Shown here in pieces: positions 51,579 through 62,408 of a DNA stretch of 64,000 nt; the first letter of the stretch is position 1; every line of letters begins with the position of its first letter. This stretch comes from Williamsia sp. 1138 (lineage in GTDB: Bacteria; Actinomycetota; Actinomycetes; Mycobacteriales; Mycobacteriaceae): NCBI RefSeq assembly GCF_002095435.2, contig NZ_MJEJ02000051.1, positions 62,001 through 126,000 on the forward strand. Direction: 5' to 3'. A program made the translations under genes and the position numbers. Under the pieces are notes generated by a model that worked only from the letters and a program-made list of their open reading frames with translations, was not told where the DNA came from and did not search any database.

Positions 51579-52050
51579 CTGAGTCGGCTTCCCGCTCCTG
51601 CGCCACAGCGCGTTTCATCATCTCGCGGGCGCGAGAGCGATCACCTGCGTAGTCGTAGGCGCGGGCGATCCGATAGGTCGCGCGCCAGTTCCCGGGGTCG
51701 GCTTCCCACTCTGCTTTGACCGTGGCGAACAGTTCGTCGGCGGCATCGCGCTCGATCCGGCCCGATGGTCTACGGGGCAGTTCCGAGACGTCGAGCTCTC
51801 GACCCTCCTCGACCATCCGCCGGGCCAGTCGCTGATGAGCCAGTCCGGCGCGCAGAGTTGCGACCACCATCCAGATCCCGAGCAACGGCAGGATCAGCAC
51901 CCCGATCCCCAGGCCGATGCCGACCGGGTCGCCGCTGGTCAACAGATCGACCGCGCGGGAACCGAGCAGGACGAAGTAGAAACCCAGTACCAGCACGAGC
52001 ACGCCGATCCCGATGACGATCGGTCGGGCATCCTTCGGTTTCTGGCTCAC
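51571..52050 (-). CDS. Two-helix membrane protein with TPR-like tail
   Basis: This 159-residue protein has a short basic N-terminus, two hydrophobic helices (about 11-30 and 43-66: PIVIGIGVLVLVLGFYFVLLG and VGIGLGIGVLILPLLGIWMVVA), then a cytoplasmic helical tail. The end NWRATYRIARAYDYAGDRSRAREMMKRAVAQ looks like one tetratricopeptide repeat. Similar proteins follow dapB in mycobacteria (Rv2772c type). The function is unknown. It lies 13 bases downstream of dapB. Confidence 0.8.
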   Translation of the reverse strand: MSQKPKDARPIVIGIGVLVLVLGFYFVLLGSRAVDLLTSGDPVGIGLGIGVLILPLLGIWMVVATLRAGLAHQRLARRMVEEGRELDVSELPRRPSGRIERDAADELFATVKAEWEADPGNWRATYRIARAYDYAGDRSRAREMMKRAVAQEREADSGV

Positions 52051-52063
52051 GTCGAGGACTCGC

Positions 52064-52858
<795 letters not shown>

Positions 52859-52871
52859 TCACCGACGGCGA

Positions 52872-54425
52872 TCACCTGGATTCGGCTGCATGTGATTTCA
52901 GCACGCCGATGCTTCGGCTTCCGACGGTGAAGTACCAGAGGAACCCGACGCCGGCGATGATCCCGATGTAGATGAAGGCGCCCCAGGCGTTGTACCAGCC
53001 GACGCCGTAGACAGATTCTCGTGGCCACGCCAGGTTCAGGGCCATCAGGAATCCCCAGATCACGGCGAAGATGTTGACGACCAGCCCCCACCTGCCCATC
53101 GTGAAGAATCCGTCCTGCTTGAGATCGGGCGGTGGCCAGTTTCCCTTGAACCGCTGGATCAGCAGCGGGCCCGTGACCAACAGGTAGGCGATGTAGATCA
53201 TGATGATCGCGATCGAGGTGAGCACCGTGAAGATCTGCGGCTGATTGATGTTGATGACAAGGATCAAGATCGCCAGCACGCCGATCGTCACCGCCGGCAC
53301 GACGGGCGTCTGGTACTTGGGATGGACCTTCGCCAACGACTCACCGAATGGCAGTGCGTTGTCACGCGCCATCGCGAAACTCATCCGGATCGCGGCCGTG
53401 TGAACCGCCAGGGTGCAGACGAAGACCGCGATCACGATGCAGATCAGGAAGATCGTGCCGAGCGGGCTGACCATCACCTGTTCGACCAGATACTGCAGGC
53501 CACCGGACTTCTCGGCCAGCAGTGGGTCGTTCAGGTCGGGCGCGGCGAGGATTGCGAAGACGAGGATCGCGCCGCCGATCACGAACGAGGCGAGAATCGC
53601 TCGCAGGATCGCCTTGGGTGCGGTCTTCCTGGGTTCATTGGTCTCCTCACCCAGCGAACTGGCGGTGTCGAAGCCGTACATCACATAACCCGACGCCAGC
53701 GAAGCGATCAGGAATGCCCCCAGGTAGCCGCCGCTGACGCCATCGCCGTACCCGTTCGTCGAGAAGAACACGTCGGGTCCGCGTTCGATGTTGAACGCCA
53801 GAATGATCGCGATGAGCACTGCGGCAATCAGTTCGATGAACACCCCGGTGCTGTTGATGACCGACATCAACTTGACGCCGAAGGCGTTGATCACCGTGGT
53901 GCAGATGACCAGAATCGTCCCGAGGAGGACCGCGTTCTCCGGCGACGTGACGGACAGGTCGTCGCTGCCGATCACGCGGAAACCGGACCAGATCCGCGGC
54001 AGGGTCGAATCCAGTGCGAGCACCACCGCGGCAATCGTGACGATGGATGCGGTCAGCATCATCCACCCCGAGAACCAGCCGACGAACTTGCTGCCCAGAA
54101 TCTTTGCCCAGTTGTAGACCGAGCCGGCAATCGGATACTTCGCCGCCAACTCCATGAAGCAGAGCGCGACAGCCAACTGACCGACGAAGACGATCGGCCA
54201 CGACCACAGGTACGCCGCACCGGCCGTGCCGAAGCCGAAGTAGAACAGCTGGAAGGTGCCGGTGAGGATGGAGATATACGAGACACCTGCGGCGAAACTG
54301 GCGAACTTGCCGATGCTCCGGTTCAGGCTTGGTTTGTAGCCGAAGTGCTCCATACCGTCGTCGGAGCCTTCGGGTGCGGAATCTGGAGGAGGTGAGGGCA
54401 CGCCCTCGGGTTGCGTAGTGGTCAT
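52872..54425 (-). CDS. APC-superfamily amino acid permease of the methylglycine cluster
   Basis: This 517-residue transporter has about 12 membrane helices, starting with FASFAAGVSYISILTGTFQLFYFGF. The family's conserved helix 1/6 glycine-rich breaks are in SIGKFASFAAGVS and GYVMYGFDTASSLGEETNEP. The last ~30 residues are soluble. It is the last gene of the dmgO-soxA-Rieske operon, 48 bases after the Rieske gene. Uptake of betaine, choline, sarcosine or a related amine is inferred from context; APC proteins can also handle ordinary amino acids. Confidence 0.87.
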   Translation of the reverse strand: MTTTQPEGVPSPPPDSAPEGSDDGMEHFGYKPSLNRSIGKFASFAAGVSYISILTGTFQLFYFGFGTAGAAYLWSWPIVFVGQLAVALCFMELAAKYPIAGSVYNWAKILGSKFVGWFSGWMMLTASIVTIAAVVLALDSTLPRIWSGFRVIGSDDLSVTSPENAVLLGTILVICTTVINAFGVKLMSVINSTGVFIELIAAVLIAIILAFNIERGPDVFFSTNGYGDGVSGGYLGAFLIASLASGYVMYGFDTASSLGEETNEPRKTAPKAILRAILASFVIGGAILVFAILAAPDLNDPLLAEKSGGLQYLVEQVMVSPLGTIFLICIVIAVFVCTLAVHTAAIRMSFAMARDNALPFGESLAKVHPKYQTPVVPAVTIGVLAILILVININQPQIFTVLTSIAIIMIYIAYLLVTGPLLIQRFKGNWPPPDLKQDGFFTMGRWGLVVNIFAVIWGFLMALNLAWPRESVYGVGWYNAWGAFIYIGIIAGVGFLWYFTVGSRSIGVLKSHAAESR

Positions 54426-54473
54426 TGCCGCACGTCCTTCCGGTCACCGAGCCAGTGCACGGTGACCGGTCAA

Positions 54474-55646
54474 CTATGCGACGGGTCCGGCCATCGTGCG
54501 CACCCAATCGTGAAATTCGGCGATGTGGTGTTCGGCGGGCACGAGTACCCCACCACGTCGATAGGCGCGCGAAGCCATTCCCGGTTGCGTTCGCTCGCAC
54601 GCCTCGAAGTCCTGCAGATTGACGCGGTGAAACAGTTCGACCGACTTGTCCAGATCCGCCCCCGACGCCAAAACCCCTGGGTGATAGAGCCAATCGCATT
54701 CGACGACTGTCTTGTCGACGGCCGTCGGATACATCCGGTGCACGATGACGTGGTCGGGAACCAGGTTGATGAACACCTGGGGGCGAACGGTGATCGCGTA
54801 GTACCTACGATCCTGAGATTCCGACAATTCAGGCAAAACGCCCAAACCTGTTGAGCCATCGATGGTGAAGCCCTCGACGTCGTCCCCGAACAGTGCTCCA
54901 TGGCCGACGTAGTACTGGGCCGCGAGCCCATCGGCGAACTCGGGCAGTACCTCAGTCAGCTCCGGATGGATGGTGGCGCAGTGGTAGCACTCCATGAAGT
55001 TCTCGATGATCAGCTTCCAGTTCGACGCCACCTCATAACGCTCACGCCTGCCCAGCACCAGTCGGTCGACCTCGTACCGCTCGATGGACTCCGCGTCGCC
55101 GAGCCGTTCGGTCACCGCTCCCTGGACGGACTCGGCGAACGACGGAGGAGAGTCGGACAGGCACACCCACACATACCCGAGCCACTCCTGCGTCGCGACA
55201 GGGATCAGACCGTATGCGGTGCGGTCGATCTCCCCCAGGTCGGCGAGGTTGGGCGCTGCCACCAGTTTGCCGTCGAGCCCGTAGGTCCATGCGTGGTACG
55301 AGCATTGCAGATTACGGCGCACCTGCCCCTCCGGTTCCGTGCAGACAACCGCCCCACGATGACGGCAACTGTTGAGGAAGGCCCGCAAGCGACCATCGCG
55401 ACCCCGGACGATCATCACGCTTTCCCGCCCGACGATCACCGTTTTGAAACTGCCGGTGTTCGGCACATCAGCGGCAAGGACAGCACAGAACCACATCTGC
55501 TCGAAGATGGACGCCTGCTCTGCGGCAAAGTAACCGGAGTCGGTGTACGCCTGCCCTCCCAGGGTCGCCAGCAACGCGGGCGCGCCGGGGACTGCCGCCG
55601 GCGGTGCCGGGTGTTGCTGGTGCCCTGAGGCTTCGGTGATGGTCAT
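54474..55646 (-). CDS. Rieske oxygenase alpha subunit, probable glycine betaine monooxygenase (GbcA-like)
   Basis: This 390-residue oxygenase has the Rieske 2Fe-2S site CRH-x16-C-SYH (about 92-114: CRHRGAVVC and [11 protein letters not shown]). The mononuclear iron site is [16 protein letters not shown], with a further Asp expected near the C-terminus. The fold class covers aromatic dioxygenases, but the neighbours (dimethylglycine oxidase and sarcosine oxidase) point to N-demethylation of glycine betaine to dimethylglycine. Its electron donors are encoded divergently at 60385-61949. It overlaps soxA by four bases. Carnitine or stachydrine demethylation is possible. Confidence 0.82.
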   Translation of the reverse strand: MTITEASGHQQHPAPPAAVPGAPALLATLGGQAYTDSGYFAAEQASIFEQMWFCAVLAADVPNTGSFKTVIVGRESVMIVRGRDGRLRAFLNSCRHRGAVVCTEPEGQVRRNLQCSYHAWTYGLDGKLVAAPNLADLGEIDRTAYGLIPVATQEWLGYVWVCLSDSPPSFAESVQGAVTERLGDAESIERYEVDRLVLGRRERYEVASNWKLIIENFMECYHCATIHPELTEVLPEFADGLAAQYYVGHGALFGDDVEGFTIDGSTGLGVLPELSESQDRRYYAITVRPQVFINLVPDHVIVHRMYPTAVDKTVVECDWLYHPGVLASGADLDKSVELFHRVNLQDFEACERTQPGMASRAYRRGGVLVPAEHHIAEFHDWVRTMAGPVA

Positions 55647-56785
55647 ACGTCGGCCAGCCTGTTCGGATCGAAGAGGTCGATGGGGTGGGTGGTGCCGCCG
55701 TCGATGGCAAGATCCGCGAGGACCTCACCCACCACGGGAACGAACTTGAACCCGTGCCCGGAGAAACCGCAGGCGACAGTCACATTGCGGTGTCCGGGAT
55801 GCCTTGCGATGACGAAGTTCTCGTCCGGGGTGGTCGAGTACATACACGTCGCGGTGTCGAGTACCGACCCGGTCAAGCCGGGCAGCAACCTGCCCACCCG
55901 TTCGACCATCGCCTCGATCTCGTGTGGGTACACCGTCCGGTCGATCGTCTCGGGCGTGCAATCCTCACCTTTGCGGAAGAAGGCGACCTTGGCGCCGCCG
56001 CCGGGCCCGTCGATGGGCGGGAATCCGTAGATCTGTTCGACCTCATCGGTCTCGTGGATGTAGATGGGGCCACCCTCCATCGGAGCGGATCCCGCAACGG
56101 GGTCGATCCAGTACATCACCTGACGCTCGATCCGGATGGGGACGCCGATGTCGGAGAGTATCTTCGGCGCCCAGGCCCCGGGACACACCACCAGATGCGC
56201 GGCGCGGTACGTGCCCGCCTCTGTGGTCACCAGGACACCGTCCCCGGAGTCCGACCAGGATGTGACCGGTTCGCCGAAGTGGAGGTCGGCGCCGGCCTTC
56301 TGCGCGAGGCCGATGTGCGCCTGCACCGTGGCCTCCGGGCGGGCGAATCCGGCCATGCTCTCGTACAGCGCCATCTGTCCTGCCGGCGGGTCGAACGCCG
56401 GAAAACGGCGATGCACCTCGCGGTCGGTCAACACCTCGTGCGCCAGATCCCATTGCTCAGAGGCCCGGCGGGAACCCGAGAACGTTGTGGATTCCTCGGG
56501 TCCCATGAAAAGCCCGCCGGTGATCGAATAGACATCTATCCCGCTGTCCTGCTTGAGCTTTTCCCACAATTCATACGAACGCAGGAGCAACGGGACGTAG
56601 GCGGGGTCCTCGAAGTACGACTGCCTGATGATCCGCGATCCGCCGTGACTCGAACCGTGGTCGTGCGCGGGGGTGAAGCGCTCGAGACCCAGGACCCGGC
56701 TGCCACGGGCCGCGAGGTGATACGCCGCCGCAGAGCCCATTCCTCCGAGTCCGAGGACGATGACGTCATATGGTGTGTCGCTCAA
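55643..56785 (-). CDS. Monomeric sarcosine oxidase / SolA-like flavoprotein
   Basis: This 380-residue DAO-superfamily oxidase has the FAD loop [28 protein letters not shown] near the N-terminus. [24 protein letters not shown] is typical of monomeric sarcosine oxidase. The covalent flavin cysteine is in [11 protein letters not shown]. It oxidatively demethylates sarcosine to glycine, formaldehyde and hydrogen peroxide; N-methyltryptophan oxidase is a close relative. Four-base overlaps with dmgO and the Rieske gene show an ordered operon. Confidence 0.88.
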   Translation of the reverse strand: MSDTPYDVIVLGLGGMGSAAAYHLAARGSRVLGLERFTPAHDHGSSHGGSRIIRQSYFEDPAYVPLLLRSYELWEKLKQDSGIDVYSITGGLFMGPEESTTFSGSRRASEQWDLAHEVLTDREVHRRFPAFDPPAGQMALYESMAGFARPEATVQAHIGLAQKAGADLHFGEPVTSWSDSGDGVLVTTEAGTYRAAHLVVCPGAWAPKILSDIGVPIRIERQVMYWIDPVAGSAPMEGGPIYIHETDEVEQIYGFPPIDGPGGGAKVAFFRKGEDCTPETIDRTVYPHEIEAMVERVGRLLPGLTGSVLDTATCMYSTTPDENFVIARHPGHRNVTVACGFSGHGFKFVPVVGEVLADLAIDGGTTHPIDLFDPNRLADV

Positions 56786-59253
56786 CGCACGGCTCCCGTC
56801 AAACCCTTGATCCGATCGCCCGCGGGGTCGACGAGCACCGGTTCGCTGACGGTGAAATCGAAGCGGCGGTTGAAGTATTCGATCGTCACCTTGTCGCCGA
56901 CCGCCACGTCGGGCGAGACCCTTACATAGGCGATGGTGCGTCCGACGTGAGGAGAGAACGCCGCCGAGGTGACATGGCCGATCACCGCGCCATCGGCGGC
57001 GACGGGTTCGCCTCCGAGCACGATCGCGTTCGGATCGACGGCGACCACGGTCTGGAGCACGCAGGTGGTCGGACGTTGTGCCAGTGCCTCCTTGCCGAGG
57101 AACTCGTGCTTCTTCCCGACCGCGAAGCCGATACCGGCCTCGTCAGGTGTCATCTCGGTCGTCATGTCGTGCCCCCATGAGCGATAACCTTTTTCGAGCC
57201 TGAGTACATCAAGGGCGCTCCGCCCTGCCAGAACCGCACCGACCGACTTCCCCGCCTCCGCAAGCCGATCCCACAATGTCGCACCGTCGGTGTTGTCGGC
57301 ATAGATCTCCCAGCCCAATTCGCCGACGTAGGAGATCCTCAGCATCGTCACATCGACACCAGCGATCTTCGCCTTTGCGGCTTTGTAGTATCCGAGGGTC
57401 TCGTCTCGCAGATCGATCGAGCAGAGCGGCGCCACCAGGTCGCGGGCCCGCGGCCCCCAGACGCCGATGCAGCACGTCGAGGAGGTGATGTCGGTGATCG
57501 TCACGTCGTCTCCGCGGCAGTGTCTGCGCAACCAGTCGATGTCGAGTGGGCCGTTGATCCCGAGTTGAAAGTGATTGTCTCCCAGACGCGCAACGGTGAC
57601 GTCGCTGCGGACTCCACCGCGCGCGTCGAGCAGCAGTGCGTAGACCACCGTTCCGACGGGCCGGTCGACGGTACGGGTCAGCAACCCGCTGAGGAAAGTG
57701 GCCGCATCCGGCCCCTTCACCTCGAGCCTCATCAGTGAGGTCATGTCGTACAACCCGGCCCGCTCCCGCGTTGCCATTGCCTCGGCGAGCACGATCGGGG
57801 ACCAGTGGCGTTCGGCCCACGCGTCGACCGGATAGTGCTCATGCGCGTCCACCAGTGGCGCATTCGACTCGTACCAGGCCGGCCGTTCCCACTGTCGTCC
57901 CACATGGAAGACCGCGCCGGCGGCCATTTGGCGTTCGTGAAAGGGACTGGCGGCGATGTCGCGCTGCACCGACCGCGGCTCCCGCGGATGGATGATGTCG
58001 TACACCTCGACAAAACCCTGGGCGCTGGTGTCTGCGACGTAGTCGGGTTGCAGCTGAGCGTCGGCGAACCGCCCGAGGTCGCACCCGTGCAGGTCGATGT
58101 CGGGAGTCCCTTGGGTGATCCAGTGCGCCATGGCCTTCGCCACACCGGCCGAGTGCGTGACCCACACTGCCTCGGCGACCCAGAACCCATCCAGATTGGG
58201 GTGCTCGCCCATCATCGGGCCTCCGTCGGGGGTGAAGGAGAAAATGCCGTTGAATCCGTCGACCACCTGTGCGGAGGCGACATCCGGCAGCATCCGCATG
58301 GTCTCGGTCCAGGCCGGATCGAAATCTTCCGAGGTGAACGGCAACATGGACGGCATCGTCTCGGCGGCGGTGGCCGCGTAGAGCCGGTTCATGTCCACCG
58401 GCATCGGCCGGTGGCCGTAGTAGCCGATACCGATCTGGTCACCGTGCTGGCGGTAGTAGAGGTCGGCGTCCTGGTGCCGAAGGATCGGTAGCGCAGCATC
58501 CGCATGACCGCGACCTGCATCGCGGTGAGCCGAAAGCGCTTCTATTGCCGTTGTTTTCGCGTACTGGTGGCCCATCGGCACCAGAGGTACCACCAGATTG
58601 ACGAGCTCACCGAGTTGCGCCCCCCAGAATCCCGCGCAGGAGATGACGACGTCGGCATGAAAGACCCGGTCAGCCGTTCGCACACCTACCACCGAATCCC
58701 CGCGCTGCAGCACCTCGACCACGACCTGGTCACCGACGAAGACGGCCCCACGGCTGATTGCACGATCCATCTGCGCGGTGATCGCCGCAGGCGCCCCGGC
58801 GAGTCCGTCGGTCGGCGTGTGCAGACCACCGAGCACGAGTCCGCGATCGAGCAGGGGGTGCAGGGCCACACACTCGGCGGGAGTGAGCAACTCGGCCGGG
58901 ATCCCCGCAACCTTGGCCCATCCCTGCTTGCGGGAGAGCTCGGCCAGTCGCTGGGGCGTTGTCGCGACTTCGAGGCCACCCACGGCGTTGAACGCGAGGG
59001 TGCCTGGCTGATTGAGCGCCGCGAACTTCTGCGCGGTGTACTGCGCGAACCCGGACATCGTGCGAGAGGCATTGGTCTGGAACACCAAGCCGGGTGCGTG
59101 CGAACTCGAACCACCCGTCATCACGGTCGTTCCCGGCGTCAAGGGCCCGCGGTCGAGGACCGTCACATCCGTGCAGCCCAGTTCGGTCAGCTCATCGGCA
59201 AGAGATGACCCGACCACGCCGGCGCCGATGATGAGGTATCGCGGCTGTCCCAC
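56782..59253 (-). CDS. dmgO: Dimethylglycine oxidase
   Basis: This 823-residue two-domain enzyme oxidises dimethylglycine to sarcosine and passes the methylene group to tetrahydrofolate in the C-terminal domain. The N-terminal DAO domain has [21 protein letters not shown]. His52 in [11 protein letters not shown] is the expected covalent FAD ligand, as in Arthrobacter globiformis DMGO, which the sequence follows closely over its length. The GcvT-like domain starts about residue 430 ([17 protein letters not shown]). I use the GTG at 59253; the longer frame runs into the operator. The promoter carries the IclR-type palindrome. Confidence 0.9.
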   Translation of the reverse strand: MGQPRYLIIGAGVVGSSLADELTELGCTDVTVLDRGPLTPGTTVMTGGSSSHAPGLVFQTNASRTMSGFAQYTAQKFAALNQPGTLAFNAVGGLEVATTPQRLAELSRKQGWAKVAGIPAELLTPAECVALHPLLDRGLVLGGLHTPTDGLAGAPAAITAQMDRAISRGAVFVGDQVVVEVLQRGDSVVGVRTADRVFHADVVISCAGFWGAQLGELVNLVVPLVPMGHQYAKTTAIEALSAHRDAGRGHADAALPILRHQDADLYYRQHGDQIGIGYYGHRPMPVDMNRLYAATAAETMPSMLPFTSEDFDPAWTETMRMLPDVASAQVVDGFNGIFSFTPDGGPMMGEHPNLDGFWVAEAVWVTHSAGVAKAMAHWITQGTPDIDLHGCDLGRFADAQLQPDYVADTSAQGFVEVYDIIHPREPRSVQRDIAASPFHERQMAAGAVFHVGRQWERPAWYESNAPLVDAHEHYPVDAWAERHWSPIVLAEAMATRERAGLYDMTSLMRLEVKGPDAATFLSGLLTRTVDRPVGTVVYALLLDARGGVRSDVTVARLGDNHFQLGINGPLDIDWLRRHCRGDDVTITDITSSTCCIGVWGPRARDLVAPLCSIDLRDETLGYYKAAKAKIAGVDVTMLRISYVGELGWEIYADNTDGATLWDRLAEAGKSVGAVLAGRSALDVLRLEKGYRSWGHDMTTEMTPDEAGIGFAVGKKHEFLGKEALAQRPTTCVLQTVVAVDPNAIVLGGEPVAADGAVIGHVTSAAFSPHVGRTIAYVRVSPDVAVGDKVTIEYFNRRFDFTVSEPVLVDPAGDRIKGLTGAVR

Positions 59254-59294
59254 CAGAGGTCTCCAAACCGATCTGACAACGGAGCCATCCAGTT

Positions 59295-59311
59295 GTTGCG
59301 CTATCTGCAAC
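59295..59311. promoter_or_regulatory. Operator GTTGC-N7-GCAAC before dmgO
   Basis: GTTGC-GCTATCT-GCAAC is an exact 5+5 dyad lying 42 bases before the dmgO start and 63 bases after the iclR stop. An additional half site, ACGCAAC, follows at 59324-59330. The same dyad is found upstream of the ferredoxin gene. Confidence 0.75.
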
Positions 59312-59374
59312 ACGTCGTGCTCTACGCAACAAATGGTGAGCCCGGGTGTGCCCCGGTGTCAAGCCGACCCGCGA

Positions 59375-60154
59375 TCAGCCCGGAAAGCCGATCCGCCGAC
59401 TGACCTCCAAGGCCGCATCGCGGATGCGTGGCGCCAGCGATTCCATGGTCTCCGGCGTCAGCCGAAAGCTGGGGCCTGAGATACTCAGTGCCGCAACGAC
59501 ATCGCTGGTGTGATCACGCACCGGAGCCGCGATCGCATTGAGGCCCTCCTCGAGTTCCTCCACCGCACCGGACCACCCCCGTGCCGCGATGAGGTGCAGT
59601 TCCTCGACCAGCGCACCCCGATCGACGATTGTGCGGTCGGTGAAGCGTTCGAGGGTCTCGTCGAGCGAGACCGAGAGTTCGCGATCGGTCAGGGCTGCCA
59701 GCAATGCCTTCCCACTGGAGGTGGCGTGGGCCGGTGAGCTCTGGCCGACCCAGGTGCGCAGAGCGATACCCGACGGGCCGCTGGACTCGGTGATGTTGAT
59801 CGCGCGATCGCCCTCGAGGATCGCCAGGTTCACGGTCTCACCCACCTCTGCGGCCAGCGGCTCGCACACATCCCGGCTCTCCTTGCCCAGGTCCCTGGTG
59901 GCCATGGTCGCCCCGGCCAGTCGGACGAGCGTGAAGCCGAGCCGGTATTTGCCCCGGTCGGCGAGCTGCTCCACGAACCCCCGGGCCTCGAGGACCGAGA
60001 CCAGACGCGACACGGTCGACTTGTGCACCCCCAACGTGTCCGCGATCTCGGACACCCCGCCTTGGCCCTCCCTGGCCAGGATCTCCAGGACCTGCAACGC
60101 CCGGTCGACTGATTGGATCGACGCGGGGCGGGTTTCGTTCTCGGCTTCAGTCAT
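59375..60154 (-). CDS. IclR family transcriptional regulator
   Basis: This 259-residue regulator has an N-terminal winged helix (about 13-72: SVDRALQVLEILAREGQGGVSEIADTLGVHKSTVSRLVSVLE) and a C-terminal effector domain with the usual LRTWVGQSSPAHATSSGKALLAALTDREL core. It lies between the dmgO operon and the divergent ferredoxin operon, with identical dyads on both sides. That makes it the probable common regulator responding to betaine or a methylglycine. There is no further IclR site near its own start beyond the shared region. Confidence 0.92.
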   Translation of the reverse strand: MTEAENETRPASIQSVDRALQVLEILAREGQGGVSEIADTLGVHKSTVSRLVSVLEARGFVEQLADRGKYRLGFTLVRLAGATMATRDLGKESRDVCEPLAAEVGETVNLAILEGDRAINITESSGPSGIALRTWVGQSSPAHATSSGKALLAALTDRELSVSLDETLERFTDRTIVDRGALVEELHLIAARGWSGAVEELEEGLNAIAAPVRDHTSDVVAALSISGPSFRLTPETMESLAPRIRDAALEVSRRIGFPG

Positions 60155-60328
60155 CGCTGATCACCCTAATCGGACGTCCACGACACGTTCCTCGAGACCC
60201 GTGACTCGCCGCGCCGAGCTCGCCCGACACACCCTGTCGAGGCTGTGCGCACGGGTAATGCAAAACACCCGTTGATCAGCTTGACGACACGACTCATGGC
60301 TGCCAATCTGTTGCGCATAACGATTCTT

Positions 60329-60345
60329 GTTGCAACGTACGCAAC
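60329..60345. promoter_or_regulatory. Operator GTTGC-N7-GCAAC before the ferredoxin gene
   Basis: GTTGC-AACGTAC-GCAAC, the same 5+5 dyad as at 59295-59311, ends 40 bases before the ferredoxin start. A second partial site, GTTGCGCATAAC, begins at 60310. The region (60155-60384) is the divergent spacer of iclR and the ferredoxin gene and holds no other gene. Confidence 0.75.
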
Positions 60346-60384
60346 TGGCCGTCGCCATACACCCCCCGACTCCACGAGGCCGCC

Positions 60385-60738
60385 ATGACAACCCTCCCCC
60401 ATCAGGACATCGCGCACTACCTGGTCGCGAGCACCGACGCACTCCCCTCGGGTGAGGTCATGCGGGTGACGCCGCCGGGCCGGGCGCCCATCGCGGTCTT
60501 CCACACGGACGACGGGGTGTTCGCGATCGACGACACCTGCACCCACCAGGACACCTCCCTCGCCGACGGGTGGGTCGAGGATTGCGCCGTGGAGTGCCCT
60601 CTTCACGAGGCCTGTTTCGACCTACGAACCGGGATGCCGTCCGGCCCGCCCGCCAAACTCCCGGTCCGCACCCACCAGACCGTCGTCCACGACGACGGGA
60701 ACATCTATCTGCGTCTGAGCGCGACCGACGCGGCATGA
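60385..60738 (+). CDS. Rieske-type ferredoxin
   Basis: This 117-residue small Rieske protein, similar to NirD or biphenyl dioxygenase ferredoxins, has the cluster motif CTH (Cys52, His54) ... CPLH (Cys71, His74), with ECPLHEACFDLRTG typical of the class. It would carry electrons from the reductase encoded next to it to the Rieske oxygenase at 54474-55646. The stop overlaps the reductase start by four bases. A nitrite-reductase subunit is unlikely since no nirB is near. Confidence 0.88.
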   Translation: MTTLPHQDIAHYLVASTDALPSGEVMRVTPPGRAPIAVFHTDDGVFAIDDTCTHQDTSLADGWVEDCAVECPLHEACFDLRTGMPSGPPAKLPVRTHQTVVHDDGNIYLRLSATDAA

Positions 60739-61949
60739 GTGGTGACGGCGCGGCATCAACGGCCTCGGTGGCGATCGTCGGGGCCTCGCTGGCAGGTTTG
60801 TCCACCGCACGTGAGCTCAGGACCCTCGGCCACACCGGGTCAATCACCTTGATCGGCGCCGAGGGCCACTACCCGTACGACCGTCCCCCACTGTCGAAAG
60901 GCATCCTGCACCAGGCCGACCCGCCGGAGTCGTTGACGCTCACCGATGCTGACGATTACGCCGGTTTCACCTGGCGGCTCGGAGTCGGAGCGACCGGACT
61001 GCGACACACCGACACCGGACACACGGTAGAGCTCGACGATGGGCGCGTCGTCGAAGCGCAGGCCGTGATCGCCGCCACCGGGTCCCGCGCACGCACTCTG
61101 ATCGGGACGGAGCTCAGGGGGGTCCACACGCTCCGAACAATCGACGACGCCGCGGCGTTGGCCGAATCCCTGCGTGATGGCACGCATGTCGTCGTCATCG
61201 GCGGCGGATTCATCGGGTGCGAGGTGGCATCCAGCGCATCCTCTCTGGGCAAGAAGGTCACCATCGTGGAAGCGTCAGAGGCGCCCGGTGCCGCGATAGT
61301 GGGGCCAGAACTCGCGGCCCGCCTACATCGCCGGCACGCAGCGCACGGCGTTCGCCTGCTCACCGGTGCTGCGATCGACACCATCAACGGGTCCGATTGC
61401 GTCGAATCGGTGACCCTCGCCGATGGCAGCGAGCTGCCCGCAGACGTGGTGGTCATCGGTATCGGAGCTGTTCCGAACACCGAGTGGCTCAAAGCCTCCG
61501 GCGTCGCCCTGGACACCGGGGTCCTCACGGACGCCGACTGCGCCACCGCGGTTGGCGGGGTCTACGCGGTCGGCGACTGCGCGCGGGTCTACGACCCCAA
61601 GACCGGGCTACACCTGCGGCAAGAACACTGGTCGGGCGCGCTCGACCATTCGCGTCGAGCCGCCCGGCGACTGCTGGGCCTGGCGGCCCCCAAGACCGTC
61701 GCCCCGTACTTCTGGTCGGACCAGTACGGCACCAGGCTCCAGGTGTGCGGCGCAGTGCCCACCGGCACGGACCCCATCTATGTCGACGGTGGACCGGACA
61801 CCGATTCCTTCGTCGCGACGTTCGGCGCGGCCGACCGTCCCTCGGCAGTGGTGGCCGTCGACGGCGGTCGATTGTTCACCCGATTACGCAAGGAACTCGA
61901 CCGTTCAGAAGACCGGCGCCGATCCGCGCAGATGGTCGAACACCAGTGA
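60735..61949 (+). CDS. FAD-dependent ferredoxin reductase
   Basis: This 404-residue BphA4/putidaredoxin-reductase-type enzyme has the FAD motif VAIVGASLAGLSTARELRTLG at the N-terminus and GGGFIGCEVASSASSLGKKVTIVE as the NAD(P) motif (about 160). EHWSGALDHSRRAARRLLG and YFWSDQYGTRLQVCG are typical of the C-terminal dimerisation part. It should reduce the adjacent ferredoxin with NADH. The start at 60735 (ATGA overlap) is preferred to the longer frame. Its 3' end overlaps the convergent Lrp gene by 45 bases. Confidence 0.9.
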   Translation: MSGDGAASTASVAIVGASLAGLSTARELRTLGHTGSITLIGAEGHYPYDRPPLSKGILHQADPPESLTLTDADDYAGFTWRLGVGATGLRHTDTGHTVELDDGRVVEAQAVIAATGSRARTLIGTELRGVHTLRTIDDAAALAESLRDGTHVVVIGGGFIGCEVASSASSLGKKVTIVEASEAPGAAIVGPELAARLHRRHAAHGVRLLTGAAIDTINGSDCVESVTLADGSELPADVVVIGIGAVPNTEWLKASGVALDTGVLTDADCATAVGGVYAVGDCARVYDPKTGLHLRQEHWSGALDHSRRAARRLLGLAAPKTVAPYFWSDQYGTRLQVCGAVPTGTDPIYVDGGPDTDSFVATFGAADRPSAVVAVDGGRLFTRLRKELDRSEDRRRSAQMVEHQ

Positions 61950-62393
61950 CGTCGTGGTTCCCGACACCTCGGGCCGAGAATTGAGCATCTCGACAAACTG
62001 ACGCAGGCTCTCGGTGTCCGCGGTGGCGACATGCAACAGGTAGTCGTCAGCCCCTGCCAAGAAGAAGACATCGATCACATCGTCCTTCTGCCCGATCTCG
62101 GCGACGAAGCGCCGGATCTGCCCTCGAGCGTCCGATTGCAGACTCACCGCCACCATCGCTCGCAAAGGCCGGCCGACCGCTGCCGGGTCGATGTCGGCGA
62201 AGAACCCACGAACCACCCCGAGCTCGATGAGGCGGCGGATCCGGCCATGACACGTCGATGCGGCGATTCCCACCTCGGACGCCAACGCGCTGTTCGACGC
62301 CCGGGCATCAGCCTGGAGCAGGGTCAACAGGCGTCTGTCGATGTCGTCGAGACTCGCCGTTCGAGCCCGAATATTATTCGGTTCGAGTGCCAT
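61905..62393 (-). CDS. Lrp/AsnC family regulator, probable AldR
   Basis: This 162-residue leucine-responsive family protein has the N-terminal helix-turn-helix DDIDRRLLTLLQADARASNSALASEVGIAASTCHGRIRRLIELGVVRGF and a C-terminal RAM domain with GADDYLLHVATADTESLRQFV. It is divergent from alanine dehydrogenase over a 136-base spacer, the arrangement of aldR and ald in mycobacteria, where the product controls ald in response to amino acids. It runs into the end of the reductase gene (45-base antisense overlap). Confidence 0.9.
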   Translation of the reverse strand: MALEPNNIRARTASLDDIDRRLLTLLQADARASNSALASEVGIAASTCHGRIRRLIELGVVRGFFADIDPAAVGRPLRAMVAVSLQSDARGQIRRFVAEIGQKDDVIDVFFLAGADDYLLHVATADTESLRQFVEMLNSRPEVSGTTTSLVFDHLRGSAPVF

Positions 62394-62408
62394 CGCAGCG
62401 CCCTTCTG

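Noticed and set aside
54474-55646. Aromatic-ring-hydroxylating dioxygenase
   Set aside because: Only the fold suggests this; there is no beta subunit or ring-cleavage gene nearby and the neighbours are methylglycine oxidases.
60385-60738. Small subunit of nitrite reductase (NirD)
   Set aside because: No large subunit is present and the reductase next to it is of the ferredoxin type.
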